DNA of 64,000 nucleotides from Dermacentor variabilis (Eukaryota > Arthropoda > Arachnida > Ixodida > Ixodidae): assembly GCF_050947875.1 (NCBI RefSeq), contig NC_134569.1, positions 262,085,100 through 262,149,099 of the forward strand, in the 5' to 3' direction. The notes under the pieces were generated by a model. The model made no database searches. It saw only the letters and a list, made by a program, of their open reading frames with translations, and had not been told where the DNA came from. Numbering within the stretch: position 1 is the stretch's first letter; every line of letters starts with the position of its first letter. Below, piece after piece: positions 1-10,707 of the stretch. Both the position numbers and the translations under genes were made by a program.

Positions 1-329
1 TGTCCACCGGGTGGTGTACAACCTCCTGCTTTCATGTGGGAAGAAATATATCGGACAAACTGGGCGTTGCCTCAATCATCAGCTCTGCGAACACAGCAAC
101 AATGTAAAAAACGGCTATGGTGGTTTCTTGGCGATCCACTGCCGCGATCATGGATGCAAACCTCGAGGATCAATGCACGATTGTTTCACGTGGCAGCACG
201 CAGCTCATCCGTGAAATATCTGAAGCGCAGATGATCGCGAAATTGGGCGATATGTGGGTTAGCTTCCCATCTCTGGCTCTCACAGAAAAAGAATTAAGTT
301 TCTTGGACACGGCATTACATGACTCATAA
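1..329 (+). pseudogene. Penelope-like element, GIY-YIG endonuclease C-terminal part
   Basis: The frame starting near position 2 encodes a cysteine-rich GIY-YIG signature (VVYNLLLSCGKKYIGQTGR, then a REH-like CEHSNN). The reading then moves to the third frame around 165-180, where REISEA and LALTEKELSFL complete the C-terminal region expected after the GIY-YIG domain of Penelope-like retroelements. In this family the domain nicks DNA for target-primed reverse transcription. The frameshift and the loss of everything upstream (window edge) mean only a decayed 3' end is visible. The reverse transcriptase would lie left of the window. Confidence 0.8.
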
Positions 330-490
330 CTATGTTACATGAATTCGCACTTCACTTTCTTGTAAGCGCATGCGTGGTCTATGCTGCCTGCCATGTATAA
401 AGTCGACGCAGTGGCACCATAAACGTAGTTGAAAGTTTGCACTTGGTGTGTCGTCTTCTCTCAAGTCCACGTCGTTTTTTTTTTTTTTTT
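330..490 (+). repeat. 3' flank of the Penelope-like element ending in T16
   Basis: Non-coding stretch after the stop at 327-329, ending in sixteen Ts at 475-490. It probably marks the 3' boundary of the element, but no target duplication can be tested because the 5' end is outside the window. Confidence 0.4.
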
Positions 491-729
491 GTCACGCAAT
501 ATCATTTAAGCAGTGTCGCACCACTGTAAAAACTGCACATTGATAGAACAAATGCTTGCTTCTGTATTATGTTCTCTCGAATAGTGGGCCAGGACCCACA
601 TGGCAATGGCCTGATGTCCATGCCCATACACGTGTGCGAGCTTAATCTGCCTGGTAACACTGACGTTGCATCTGTGCTGCACATGTGAATGAAGGAGAAG
701 CAGAGGGGCTTTTGTAACTGCGTGACATT
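491..729. other. Unassigned flanking sequence
   Basis: No coding signal, terminal repeat or recognisable element seen. Confidence 0.4.
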
Positions 730-1356
730 ACGACAGTTTCTCACAACATTACCTAGAGAGAAATCTTGTGCTGCTGCACTGTTGTATGCATGAGAACGCC
801 AGTATTTGGTGACTTCGGATTAGCATCGTCCTCGGCGAGCCAGGACACCTTGAAAATGTGCCCGGCTAGTACCGTTTCGCCTGTCAAATGATTAATTTTC
901 TACTAAAACAGCACGTAAAGAGCTGTTTTAGCCTTATTATCACACAAAAACATTATTTGTTTAATTACAGGGACTTGTGATAGGATGTCCAATTATATGA
1001 AACACAAAAAGTATCAGCAGGCTGCTAAAGTTGGAGGACAGATTACAAGGTCCACGCTCGCTTTGGAACAGTTTGTTGTCTGTTCTTGCTTTTCATGGCT
1101 TGATTCTACATTGTAGGTGAGTAAACTTAATCGAAAGTTGTACTATGGGTGAAAGAAAACTTTTAATGAAGATTCTATGTTAAGAGCACATTACCTTGTG
1201 TAGACATGTCCCCGTTTTAGACGAAGCCTCGTACAACACCAGTGAACACAAGCCCCCTTATACCGTCATTGCCGTGATGGCACAGCACTCATTAGTAAAC
1301 TCCCATAGACAGTGGTGCCAGATTTCCCTCTAGGTAACACAGCGAGAAACTCTATG
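730..1356 (+). mobile_element. Family M MITE, copy A
   Basis: This 627-bp non-coding element closely matches 62267-62890 and 62899-63533. It starts with a decayed form of CATAGAGTTTCTCACTACATT, includes the family core (AAAGTTGGAGGACAGAT near 1030) and ends with the inverse (AGCGAGAAACTCTATG, 1341-1356). A GTGACA motif lies beside both ends (722-727 and 1358-1363), consistent with an imperfect 8-bp target duplication. It has no coding capacity, so it would need a transposase in trans. Superfamily is uncertain; the 8-bp duplication seen in copy B fits hAT, P or Merlin types. Confidence 0.75.
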
Positions 1357-2784
1357 TGTGACAACACATGGAGCGTGGAGCAGTTCCCCGTGCGGGTAAT
1401 CCTTTAATGGACACCAAGGCGAGGCGACAGTGGAAGGGATTAACGCTATCTCAGTGTCTTCGCACCATGTAAGTGTTACCTCAAACAAATATAACGAGCA
1501 ACATTACAATATTCTTAGTCTCACAGTGCCAGTGCTTTTGTTGGCCTACTAACTTCATTGGTTGGTCTTTGTTTTTCTTTCTTTCGTGTGGGATATTGTT
1601 GATAAATGCCAAGTCACAAGATGTCTTCCGCCAAGATTTATCTAGGAACCTTTCAAGTAGTTTACTGCTGAATCACTGAAACATTAACAAAATTAGTTAT
1701 ACAGCTCGAAGTGCAACTTGGCTATGCAGTCTCGGCTGTTCTACCAATGGCAATAGCTCAGTATGAAATTTTATGCCCAGAGTTCTTGTTAGGCGTGCGA
1801 TGCATGTGGCCCCCACCCAGCTATAAAATTGGAGGCTCACCTGGTAGTATGGTCGAGGCGGTGCCGAACGATCGGGTGGGGGCCGCATGCCCCCAGGGGG
1901 TCCCGGAGATGGCACCATCCCTCCACCTGCATGCCCACACACAACACTGTCTGGCTCCCTCAGAGCACCAAGGCGAGTGGAGAATAAATGCAGGAACGGC
2001 TCAGCACTGGAATTGTGAATTGCTTGCAGTAATGTGCAAGCACTCTAGTTTCACCAAAAGATCCCCGAAACAATTTTAGCTGTATTGAAAAGAATCATTT
2101 AGAAATTTCTTTAAATGTTTTCTGAAGAAGAATGGCACATTAAAGAGCCACAAGTGGTTGATTCCTCACCTGTGGCCATAATTCCCAGTACTCTGTGCAT
2201 CCATATCCCAATGTGCAGGGCCGCAAGAGTTGTCGATTACTTCTGGTTGATTTAAACCACCTATGTTCCAACATCTCTTTTCAATGTTTCGTTCCAAGTG
2301 ATGGTGGCTTCAAGGTCAATTTTACATTGTGTGGTTGTGCATTCCCAATTGCTGCACAACCCTGTACTGCAGAGACAAACCCTGGCTTCCACAGCGAGTG
2401 CAATGCTGTCGAGTCACAGTGCTGAAAGTGCTTGCAGGCATCGGGCATGCTACTTGCTCCCCCCAAGAGAAGGCAGTGCTGCTGCTGTGCCCATTCTTTT
2501 CTTCAAAAGAATGAAGCACAACTTTGTGCGAGATAACCTCTTCTGCAACCCCACAGTGGTTAACCTCTGCCACATTATTTTCATCCCTCCTTTGTCCATG
2601 CCACCCACTGAGCCCAGAATGCTTTAGTCCACTCCCTTTCTTTGCACATGTGCAAACAAGGATTGTTGCAGACGTGCATTCCCAGGCAGTAGCATTTTGA
2701 AGACATGTTTACTGCAGCTGCATTTTTATTTCCACAGGTAAACAAACCATTAGTGCAACAACATGCTTAGAGAGACATTAAAGG
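1357..2784. other. Unassigned non-coding sequence
   Basis: Short open frames here (for example 1711-2079) lack recognisable domains. No terminal repeats or target duplications were found. It may be the old host sequence into which element X inserted. Confidence 0.4.
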
Positions 2785-2790
2785 CAAATA

Positions 2791-3025
2791 CAGGGTGTTT
2801 ACCAAGTTGACATTTCCAAATTCTGCAAAATTTCCTGACTAACACAGAACTTTGTTTTATGTCAAGACAGGCTGCGAAAGTCTCGCCCAATGCTTTCACT
2901 CTCTAGTAAGCATGCTAAAAAATAAAAGAAAAGGTCTTGATCCAGTTTGAACAGTAAGGAGTAGCATTTATCTCATTAAAAAATGAATCAGAAGGGAGGG
3001 GTTAGCAAAATGCACAGCGAATGAA
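2791..3025 (+). repeat. Element X, left-terminal segment
   Basis: Matches 33476-33730: terminal CAGGGTGT, then ACTTTGTTTTATGTCAAGAC and CAGTTTGAA blocks in the same order. Interrupted at its right by gypsy-1. Confidence 0.75.
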
Positions 3026-3029
3026 ATAT

Positions 3030-3163
3030 TGTTGAAGGAAGAAAGCAGGCCCACGAGTGTAAAATAATGTATATTTACAACTGGTGTAAATGGCGTTCAG
3101 GCAACGGGCAGTCTTCATCTTCCTCTAGTCCATGTCACCTTTTTTTGTCCCTTCACCGTAACA
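3030..3163 (-). repeat. gypsy-1 3' LTR
   Basis: 134 bp, TGTTACGG...CAACA on the minus strand, paired with 12687-12820. It is short for a gypsy LTR. Confidence 0.9.
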
Positions 3164-3173
3164 TTCCCCTCCC
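3164..3173 (-). other. gypsy-1 polypurine tract
   Basis: GGGAGGGGAA on the minus strand directly abuts the 3' LTR; this is the usual site of plus-strand priming. Confidence 0.85.
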
Positions 3174-3441
3174 GGCAGGGTTAGCTCCGTCCCGGTGCAA
3201 GTTATAGAGCATCAATTAATGGGGGGACATAGGGTTTGAGCCTGCCAACGTGAACAACATCGCTGGTGACGTTGGGAGGTACTGAAGGCTGACCAACTGG
3301 GGTGATCTCGTATGTCACGTCGGACAGTTGACGCAAGATCTGGTATGGACTAGAATAACGGGAAAGTAGTTTTTCCGACAAGCCAACGAGAGGTGAAAGC
3401 GTCCAGAGAAGGACAAGGGAACCAGGTGAAAAAAGGTGGCC

Positions 3442-4335
3442 TCAGTGCTGAAGGCCATAGCGTCGCTTTTGAGAATCTTGCGAGACTGTGAGGCAAGAAC
3501 AGGTGACCTCTCGGGCCTGGGCGGCTAAGACAATAGCATCGCGAGCGTAACCAGTGCTAGGTGATTGTACTGCTGAAGGTAGCAACATGTCGAAGGGCAA
3601 GGTGGGGTCACGACCATACACAAGGTAAAATGGTGAAAATTCGGCAGTGTTGTGATGGGATGAGTTGTATGCGAAAGTGATGTATGGTAAAGCGACGTTC
3701 CAGTCGCGGTTATCGTCAGAAACGTACACGGCCAGCATTTCAGTTAGTGTGCGGTTGAGTCACTCGGTGAGGCTGTTCGTTTAAAGGTGGTACACAGTAG
3801 CAAGCTAGTGTTCTGTAGAACAGGAGCAGAGCAGATCATCAACGACCTTCGATAGAAAGTAGTGGCCGCGATCCGTGAGTAACTGGCAAGGGGCGCCGTC
3901 GTGCAGGATGACGTGGTAGAGTAAGAAGTCGGCGACATCTGTAGCACAGCTGGTTGGCATCGCTCGTGCAATGGCATATCTCGTGACATAATCTGTTGCT
4001 ACAGCAATCCATTTGTTTCCTTCAATGGAAATTGGAAAGGGGCCAAGGAGGTCGAGGCCCACATGGAAGAAGGGCTCTGTAGGGATATCAATTGGATGAA
4101 GCAAACCAGCAGGAGGCATAGCAGGCGTCTTCCAGCGCGGACACAGGTCGCAAGAAGTGACATAACAGCGCACAGAGCGATAAATGCCGGGCCAGAAAAA
4201 ACGGTGCCGCAGGCGGTCATAAGTACAAGTGATGCCCAGATGTCCAGCAGTAGGAGCGTCGTGAAGTTGCTGGAGCACGGCCAGTCGAAGGTGCTTGCGA
4301 ATGACTAGGAGGAGTTCCGGGCCATCAGGACGCAC
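3442..4335 (-). pseudogene. gypsy-1 integrase
   Basis: The piece 3805-4335 carries the zinc-binding HHCC region (HDAPTAGHLG and CDLCPRW), then the core aspartates in GLDLLGPF and LLTDRGHYF. The glutamate region (TNSLTE) follows across a frameshift and two stops near 3750-3785, and 3442-3738 holds the downstream core (LPYITFAYNSSHH, YGRDPTLPFD). It would insert the cDNA into the host genome. The stops and frameshift make it non-functional. Confidence 0.9.
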
Positions 4336-4393
4336 GCCACGACGGTATAAAGCAAGGTGAACATCCGGAGGGACAGGTCATCGGGTGAGGAGC

Positions 4394-5040
4394 TTAGGCA
4401 TTCCCTAAGTGTTCAAAGAACAGAATCTTGGCGTTGCTCGTTGCCAATATGGAGGAAGCCGGAGAGGGATAGAACACTGATGTCCGAGTCTGCATCGGTA
4501 TCATCTGGTTGATCCACGGGATTGCAGGACAGGCAGTCAGCATCCTTATCCAGGCGCCCCGACTTATACATAATAGAAAATGTATATTCCTGTAGACACA
4601 ATGCCCAACGTGCAAGTCGTCCAGTTGGGTCTTTCAAAGAGGAGAGCCAGCAGAGGGTGTGATGATCGGTTACGACGCAGAAGCTCCGACCAAAAAGGTA
4701 CAGTCAAAATTTCGCGACCGCCCATACGAGCGCGAGACATTCCCTCTCAGTAATGGAGTAACTTTTGCTTGGGCGTGGAAAGAAGGCGGCTGGTGCAAGC
4801 GATGACACAGTCTTGGCCTTGTTGACACTGAGCAAGGACAGCGCCAATGCCATGACCACTCGCATCAGTACATACTTACGTGGGTGCAGAAGGGTCAGAG
4901 TGTGACAGAATCAGGGAAGTTGTAAGCTGCTCAATCAGGGAAGAGAAGGCTTTTTCCTGCAGTGGTCCCCGAGAGAAAGAGACATCTTTCTTAAGAAGGT
5001 GAGTGACAGGGCGAGCGATGTCGGCAAAATTTTTCACAGA
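4394..5040 (-). pseudogene. gypsy-1 RNase H remnant
   Basis: 4413-4637 encodes the end of the Ty3/gypsy RNase H domain ([30 protein letters not shown]). Upstream to 5040, fragments of the same domain can be read only across frameshifts. It lies between RT and integrase as expected. Confidence 0.8.
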
Positions 5041-5700
5041 TCACCAGAAATAAGAGCATAAGCACAGAAAACTACGGACATCATTTGTTGAACAAGGTAC
5101 AGGAAAATTTTGCACGGCGTGAACTTTCTGTGGATCAGGTTGAATTCCGGCGGTGTTTACGAGATGGCCGAGCATGTTAATTTCATGGCGACCGAAATGG
5201 CACTTGGAGGAGTTTAGCTGAAGGCCAGCCCTGCGAAACACGGAAGGTATGGTTGTGAGGTGCCGCAGGTGGCTCTCTAAGTTCGGCGAAAACACAATCA
5301 CATTGTCGAGGTAACCGAGGCATGTAGACCCCTTCAAGCCGCGCAAGAGAGAGTCAATCATGCGCTCGAATGTAGCTGGCACATTGCATAATCCAAAGGG
5401 CATGACTTTAAATTGGTAAAGACCGTCTGGTGCGACGAAGGCAGTTTTCTCGTGGCCCATCTCATCGACGCTAATCTGCCAATAGCCGGAGCGAAGGTCA
5501 ATTGATGAAAAGTATTGGGATCCGTAAAGGCAGTCAAGAGCGTCATCAATACGAGGCAGGGGATAAACATCCATCTTTGTTATCCTGTTGAGGTGACGGT
5601 AGTCAATGCAGAAGTGCCACGAGTTGTCTTTTTTCTTTACTAAGACCACCAGTGATGCCCATGGGCTACTGGAAGGTTCAATGATGTCCTTGTCCATCAT
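5041..5700 (-). pseudogene. gypsy-1 reverse transcriptase
   Basis: About 220 residues of open Ty3/gypsy RT: SSPWASLVVLVKKKD, FCIDYRHLN, YPLPRIDDALD, SSIDLRSGYWQI, MPFGLCNVPATFE and LGHLVN. The catalytic motif reads YLDN instead of YLDD, replacing an essential aspartate, so the enzyme should be inactive even where the frame is open. Confidence 0.93.
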
Positions 5701-5705
5701 CCTGT

Positions 5706-5964
5706 CTACCTCTTTCTATATGATGGCCCTTTCTGTTGAGAAGACACAATATGGCCACCTATGAATGGGGCTGGCATTACTGGTGTTGATGCGATGCATG
5801 ATAACTGATGTGTGGCCCAATGGACGGTCGTCCAAATCCAAGATATCCCGATAAGATGACAGGAGGTGCCGAAGAGCTGTTGTTTGCTCGGAAGGAAAGT
5901 CAGGGGCAATCATCTTACAAACATCGTCCGCAGGCGACAAGTACAAAGGAGCGGGTGACAAAGG
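5706..5964 (-). pseudogene. gypsy-1 pol segment between protease and RT
   Basis: Encodes SPADDVCKMIAPDFPSEQ and LLSSYRDILDLDDRPLG, the linker before the gypsy RT domain. Its upstream end is cut by the LINE at 5965; the continuation resumes at 10708. Confidence 0.8.
5959..5964. repeat. Target duplication CAAAGG, left copy
   Basis: Same hexamer at 10702-10707; together they bound the L2/CR1-like LINE inserted in gypsy-1. Confidence 0.7.
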
Positions 5965-6296
5965 TGCGTTCATTCATTCATTCTTTATTTACATCATATT
6001 TTACAAAATACATAAGCCTTACTGGACCCATAGCCATTGGCTAGTCCCGGGTCCGTAGTGAACTTAGGCTATAAAACGCAACAGGCGAGCACACAAAAGC
6101 AGCAGACATATTACATAATAGTAATATTAAACATAGATAACTCAGACACGAAAGTAAATATAACTCAGCGTTCTTTTATCCTCAACGCGCGCGAGCAACA
6201 AAACGGACATAATACTTAACAATGACATTGACATTCACAACTTGAGCAATTGACATGTACAACTTAGACAGGAATCTAAATTAAAGTAGTTTCTTT
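5965..6296 (-). other. LINE 3' UTR with (GAAT)n terminus
   Basis: The 3' UTR ends on the minus strand as AATAAAGAATGAATGAATGAA (plus strand about 5969-5990). A short tandem repeat end is typical of CR1/L2-type LINEs, where it primes reverse transcription. Confidence 0.8.
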
Positions 6297-9107
6297 TTAT
6301 CGACTGTATTTTTCAAAAAAGTATTTTCTCACAGCAGACCTAAAGTTACGGGCTTCTTTTATATGTATTGGCAAAGAATTCCAAATAAGTACGCCGTTAA
6401 ATTCCACGAGTCTTCTCCCGTACAGATTTTGACATGGGGGCAAATTAAAGCACTGATTACTTGCAGCTCTTGTATTTCGTAACGGGATTTTAAACAAGGT
6501 AATCGGAAGTGGATTATTGTTTTCGATAATACTATGAATTACCTCAGCAGTTTTCAATTCATACAATGCCTGCACTGGCAACACATGCAATGAGCTATAC
6601 AAGTACGTACTGGATTGTGTACACCTAGATGAGGTAATAATTCTTAATGCGCGTTTTTGCAGACGGAATACAGGCTCAAGGTAAGTTGGAAAGGTGTTTC
6701 CCCATGAGTCAATACAATACGATATGTGGCTCTGAATGAAGGAGAAGTACAGAATGCGTAGGACAGGATATCCGAAACATTCACGAGCCTTAAGAAGAAT
6801 ATAACATCCGTAAGCAAGCTTAGAACAAAGGTGTTTAATGTGAGTTTTCCAGTGCATGTCTGAATCAAAGAAAATACCTAAATATTTGTAGGAGACTACT
6901 TGTTGTAGTTTAATGCCACGTAATGATATGTCCAGTATTTCAGTATTGAGCTTTTTCTTCCTGGAATGAAAAACTGTATACTTAGTCTTAGTAAGATTAA
7001 GGGTCAGTTGATTAGACGTGAACCACTTAAAAACATTATCTAATTCTGCATTTATTTTATCCTGTATATCGGGCAGACTGTCTCCAGTAAATAGAAGAGC
7101 GGTGTCGTCAGCATACATCAAAGCCTGTGAATGCCTAAGCGTTGCAGGGAAATCATTAATGTAAAGTGAGAAAAGCATGGGCCCAAGAACGGAACCCTGT
7201 GGCACACCAGTTAGTACAGTTTGTAAAGTAGACGTATAATTTTTAAGTATTACTTGCTGTTTGCGGTTACTAAGGTAGCTTCGAAGCAGGTTCAGGATTT
7301 TGCCCCTAAACCCTAGATTGTTAATCTTGTTCAGTAATATCTGATGGTCAACTGTATCGAAGGCCTTTTTTATGTCTAGATAGACAACGACCGCAATTTT
7401 ATTCTGCTGAAGAGCCGTATTAAGTAGGTGCGTTAGGGTGAAAACTGCAGTGGAAGTTGATTTCTGAGGTCTGAAGCCGTGTTGGTGGGGGCTCAGTATA
7501 TTGTATTTGGATATGAATTTGTTTATGTGCACAGAGAGTATCTTTTCAAATACTGTGTTGATCACGCTAGTAATAGAAATCGGCCGATAACTTGATGGAC
7601 TAGAGCGATCTCCGTCCTTATAAATCGGAATTACTTTTGCTATTTTTAATTCTGAGGGATATGTTTCGGAATCAAGGGAATGATTAAATAGGCGAAGGAG
7701 GGGACCCGCTAATATGTCAATGTTGTCCTTAATTAGCTTAACAGGTATTTGGTCCAGCCCAGCTGCCTTAGTTCTTAGCCCATTAACAACTGCTATTATT
7801 TCATCCACTGTGATATCCTCAATTACCATAGTATTCACCACTGATTGGATAGGCTGCGTACATTCGGTGAGTTGAGGAAGTTGGTTTGCTAGTTGCGGTC
7901 CTATATTTACAAAACACTCATTAAATTCATCAACTGTTTCCTGGTTAAGTACATCAGGCAACATACGCTGCTCTGAACGAAGCCCTACTGCGCCTGTTAC
8001 AATATTCCAAATTTTACCTGAGTTGCCCTGAGCATTAATGATAAGAGAAGAGTGGTATTCTTGTTTTCTTTTACGCATTAGAGACACCGACAGGTTCCTG
8101 AAACGCTTAAACTGGCTTAGATAATAATTATTGGTTTTATCACGTTTCCACTTCTCGTGCCATTTTTCTTTCTCCTTCAGTATGCGCAGGATGTCGCGAG
8201 TCATCCATGGGCATATAGGTGCAACATATCGACCAGAGAACTTGTGTGTGGTGCTCTGCGAGACGGCACTCTGGACAACTGTAAAGAAGTTTGTATATTC
8301 TTTGTTTATGTCTGTATCATAGGTGTCCAAGAAGTTTACTTGCCGCAGGTTCTCGCGAACTAATTGATAGTCAATCTTTTTCTGCCGTTCATCAGCAGAT
8401 ATGTTCGCAGATATCTTTCCTTCGATTTTGACGGCTAAAAATATGGGCATGTGATCGGCTATTGGATCTAGGTAAGTTCCACCCCATCTGTTACATGGGA
8501 TGTTCGTAAGCGCATGATCTATTAAAGTGCTTGAACTACCTGTGATACGAGTTGGCTCTGTTATAAGATTGCATATGTTATATGACTGTAGAAGTAAGGT
8601 GTAATTGTTAGTTTCTCCAGAAACATCTATATTAAAGTCTCCTACAATTACAACACGGTTACTTTTTTTAGAGGTTAAGATTTCTATAACTGATTCAAGT
8701 TTCTCAATAAAAACTGAAACAGCAGAACTGGGAGGCCGGTATACCACACCGACCGTTATACCACACTCGATTTTGATAAAAAGTGCCTCAATTGTAGGGT
8801 CACTGATAGTAAGGGCAGGAAGGACTTCAAAATCAATACTTTCTTTTATAAAGAAGGCAACACCACCTCCTCGTGCCCTTGAAACTCTTGGCAGAGAGGA
8901 AAGTTTGTAGCCTGGTATAAATGGTGATTCTTTATCTTTGAGCCAGGTTTCCGTAATAGCGATCAAGTCAAAAAGAAATGTGTGCTTTGATAAGTAGGCA
9001 CTCAGTAAGTTCAGATTTTTTTGGATACTGCGCACATTGCAATGAAAAACTGAGAACACATCTTGGTGTTTTATTAATTGATTAACTTGATCCCAACTAA
9101 ATGTCAT
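6297..9107 (-). CDS. LINE ORF2: APE endonuclease and reverse transcriptase
   Basis: Open for 936 residues from ATG at 9107; an 18-nt upstream extension lacks an ATG. N-terminal APE-type endonuclease: HCNVRSI, AITETWL, RGGGVAFF, VVYRPP, VGDFNID and IADHMP near residue 230 (usually SDH in this family). RT follows: AKVIPIYKDGD, YRPISI, HGFRPQKST, YLDIKKAFDTVDH, GVPQGSVLGPMLF and catalytic YADD at 7104-7115, then the HISYCIDSWG region. Length is normal for CR1/L2. There is no RNase H. The product would nick DNA and copy its own RNA onto the target. No disabling lesion was seen. Confidence 0.95.
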   Translation of the reverse strand: MTFSWDQVNQLIKHQDVFSVFHCNVRSIQKNLNLLSAYLSKHTFLFDLIAITETWLKDKESPFIPGYKLSSLPRVSRARGGGVAFFIKESIDFEVLPALTISDPTIEALFIKIECGITVGVVYRPPSSAVSVFIEKLESVIEILTSKKSNRVVIVGDFNIDVSGETNNYTLLLQSYNICNLITEPTRITGSSSTLIDHALTNIPCNRWGGTYLDPIADHMPIFLAVKIEGKISANISADERQKKIDYQLVRENLRQVNFLDTYDTDINKEYTNFFTVVQSAVSQSTTHKFSGRYVAPICPWMTRDILRILKEKEKWHEKWKRDKTNNYYLSQFKRFRNLSVSLMRKRKQEYHSSLIINAQGNSGKIWNIVTGAVGLRSEQRMLPDVLNQETVDEFNECFVNIGPQLANQLPQLTECTQPIQSVVNTMVIEDITVDEIIAVVNGLRTKAAGLDQIPVKLIKDNIDILAGPLLRLFNHSLDSETYPSELKIAKVIPIYKDGDRSSPSSYRPISITSVINTVFEKILSVHINKFISKYNILSPHQHGFRPQKSTSTAVFTLTHLLNTALQQNKIAVVVYLDIKKAFDTVDHQILLNKINNLGFRGKILNLLRSYLSNRKQQVILKNYTSTLQTVLTGVPQGSVLGPMLFSLYINDFPATLRHSQALMYADDTALLFTGDSLPDIQDKINAELDNVFKWFTSNQLTLNLTKTKYTVFHSRKKKLNTEILDISLRGIKLQQVVSYKYLGIFFDSDMHWKTHIKHLCSKLAYGCYILLKARECFGYPVLRILYFSFIQSHISYCIDSWGNTFPTYLEPVFRLQKRALRIITSSRCTQSSTYLYSSLHVLPVQALYELKTAEVIHSIIENNNPLPITLFKIPLRNTRAASNQCFNLPPCQNLYGRRLVEFNGVLIWNSLPIHIKEARNFRSAVRKYFFEKYSR

Positions 9108-9154
9108 GATGAAACAGAAAGACAACGAGAAGATATGGATAGGGAAAAAAAAAA

Positions 9155-9973
9155 CTATACAATGTGAGCCAGGTCGCTATCACTTTCAATTCTCAATACA
9201 GTTGAGGTTTCTGTCTTCCTCATGAAGATCTTTCCTTGCGAAACCCAGGCAAACTTCCATTTTTTCTCTAGGCGCAGTTGACGTGCTTTGCTCAATAGTA
9301 CTTTGTTCTCAATACAGAGATGCTCATTAACATAAACCGGATTGCATTCTTCGAAGCCAAGAATTCTTGTGGTAAGCCTTGCCTTTCTAGCTGCAGAGAA
9401 GAACTTATCTCGCACAGCACGAGTGGAAAAGCGCAACACAACATTAGGCCTATCCTTGTCCTTTGAACGGACGCGGTGCACAACGTCAATGTCGTCATCG
9501 GAGACATCGACACCCACAGATGTTGCAATCTTTTCCACTGACTTGCGCAGATTCTCATCAGGCACCACTGGTATGCCTTTTATTTCTACGTTCTGGCTCC
9601 TGCTGTTTTGCTTGAGCTCGATAATTTCTTTCTTAGCTTCCAATAGTGCCTTCTGCATTTGCTTAATTTCATACTGGCATTGAGAATTCTGCGTTTTGAC
9701 TTCAGTCACCTCGCGACGGAGCTCAACGACATCCTTCTTGAACTGCTCAAAATTCTCATTCATGAAACCCATAGCCTCTCGTATTCCCTCTAGTTCAGAA
9801 TGGATATCAGTGTTTGATGTTCGCACGGCTGCAATTTCGTTCGTCACGTCAGTTGCGAACTTGTCAAGCTTCCCTAGTACCTCGCCTAAGACTTTCACAA
9901 CCTCTTTTAAGCTATTCGGTTGCTTTTCACCAAAAGCCGTGAGAACGTTCCCAAGAGTACCCGAGTTTGCCAT
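9155..9973 (-). CDS. LINE ORF1: coiled-coil RNA-binding protein
   Basis: 272 residues from ATG at 9973, ending 47 bp before ORF2. A long heptad-rich coiled coil spans about residues 20-130 (LRREVTEVK, KALLEAKKEIIELKQ). The C-terminal part has NVEIKGIPVVPDE, VHRVRSKDKDRPNVVLRF and VYVNEHL, a layout like the RRM and C-terminal domains of L1/CR1-type ORF1 proteins. These trimerise and bind the LINE RNA. No zinc knuckle. Intact. Confidence 0.88.
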   Translation of the reverse strand: MANSGTLGNVLTAFGEKQPNSLKEVVKVLGEVLGKLDKFATDVTNEIAAVRTSNTDIHSELEGIREAMGFMNENFEQFKKDVVELRREVTEVKTQNSQCQYEIKQMQKALLEAKKEIIELKQNSRSQNVEIKGIPVVPDENLRKSVEKIATSVGVDVSDDDIDVVHRVRSKDKDRPNVVLRFSTRAVRDKFFSAARKARLTTRILGFEECNPVYVNEHLCIENKVLLSKARQLRLEKKWKFAWVSQGKIFMRKTETSTVLRIESDSDLAHIV

Positions 9974-10124
9974 AATTCAAAGAACAGAGAACACCAGGGC
10001 ACCGCGAATGTCCCGGCAAACACAAATTTGGCGACAAGCAGGCAATAAGCAATACACTCGTTGCAGCAACAGCGACGGCGCGGCGTAATATTTCCACAAA
10101 TAGGAACGGAATTACCACCAACCT

Positions 10125-10701
10125 GCGAAAGGTAGATCGAGTTGGTTATGACGCGTCTGTACGCCGCCGCTGCTGCTGCCAAAGTGAATGTGGCACACAG
10201 GAATGCCGCCCCCTCGATGAAGCCGATAAGCACAGGAGCAGTCTCCGGTCAGCGAAAACAGATGGCAGCAGGCGTGAGTCCTGTTGCACTTGAAGTACTG
10301 GCCTTTCTTCAGGATTGGCAATGCACGAAGGCAGATATGTTCCAGAGCCCTTACAATATGCTGGCAGCGCGCTTGTCCTGCTCCTGCGAAAGGTAGATCG
10401 AGTTGGTTATGACGCGTCTGTACGCCGCCGCTGCTGCTGCCAAAGTGAATGTGGCACACAGGAATGCCGCCCCCTCGATGAAGCCGATAAGCACAGGAGC
10501 AGTCTCCGGTCAGCGAAAACAGATGGCAGCAGGCGTGAGTCCTGTTGCACTTGAAGTACTGGCCTTTCTTCAGGATTGGCAATGCACGAAGGCAGATATG
10601 TTCCAGAGCCCTTACAATATGCTGGCAGCGCGCTTGTCCTGCTCCTGCGAAAGGTAGATCGAGTTGGTTATGACGCGTCTGTACGCCGCCGCTGCTGCTG
10701 C
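10125..10701 (-). repeat. 261-bp tandem monomers at the LINE 5' end
   Basis: Two full, nearly identical 261-bp units (10125-10385 and 10386-10646) plus a 55-bp partial third (10647-10701) that stops at the CAAAGG target duplication. Starting a LINE with a truncated monomer resembles the promoter monomers of some mammalian L1 subfamilies. Because 261 is a multiple of three, a frame stays open through the array on the minus strand; whether it is translated is unknown. Confidence 0.9.
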
Positions 10702-10707
10702 CAAAGG
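10702..10707. repeat. Target duplication CAAAGG, right copy
   Basis: Pairs with 5959-5964. Confidence 0.7.

Larger units (their letters stand above)
5965..10701 (-). mobile_element. Intact L2/CR1-like LINE inserted in gypsy-1
   Basis: A 4.7-kb non-LTR retrotransposon with two complete ORFs, a repeated 5' region and a short tandem 3' end in place of a long poly(A). CAAAGG flanks it. The ORFs have no frameshift or internal stop, unlike the host gypsy, so it inserted later and may be recent. The L2/CR1 group is assigned from the APE endonuclease plus RT without RNase H, and from the 3' tetranucleotide repeat. Confidence 0.92.

Noticed and set aside
1711..2079. 122-residue open frame
   Set aside because: No domain, biased composition and an equally long frame on the other strand; nothing supports a gene.
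10112..10582. 156-residue frame with internal repeat (minus)
   Set aside because: It is the tandem 261-bp LINE monomer read in a frame that stays open; kept as an observation, not as a CDS.
10125..10701. Possible CRISPR-like or satellite array
   Set aside because: Only 2.2 long units without spacers, tied to a LINE 5' end.
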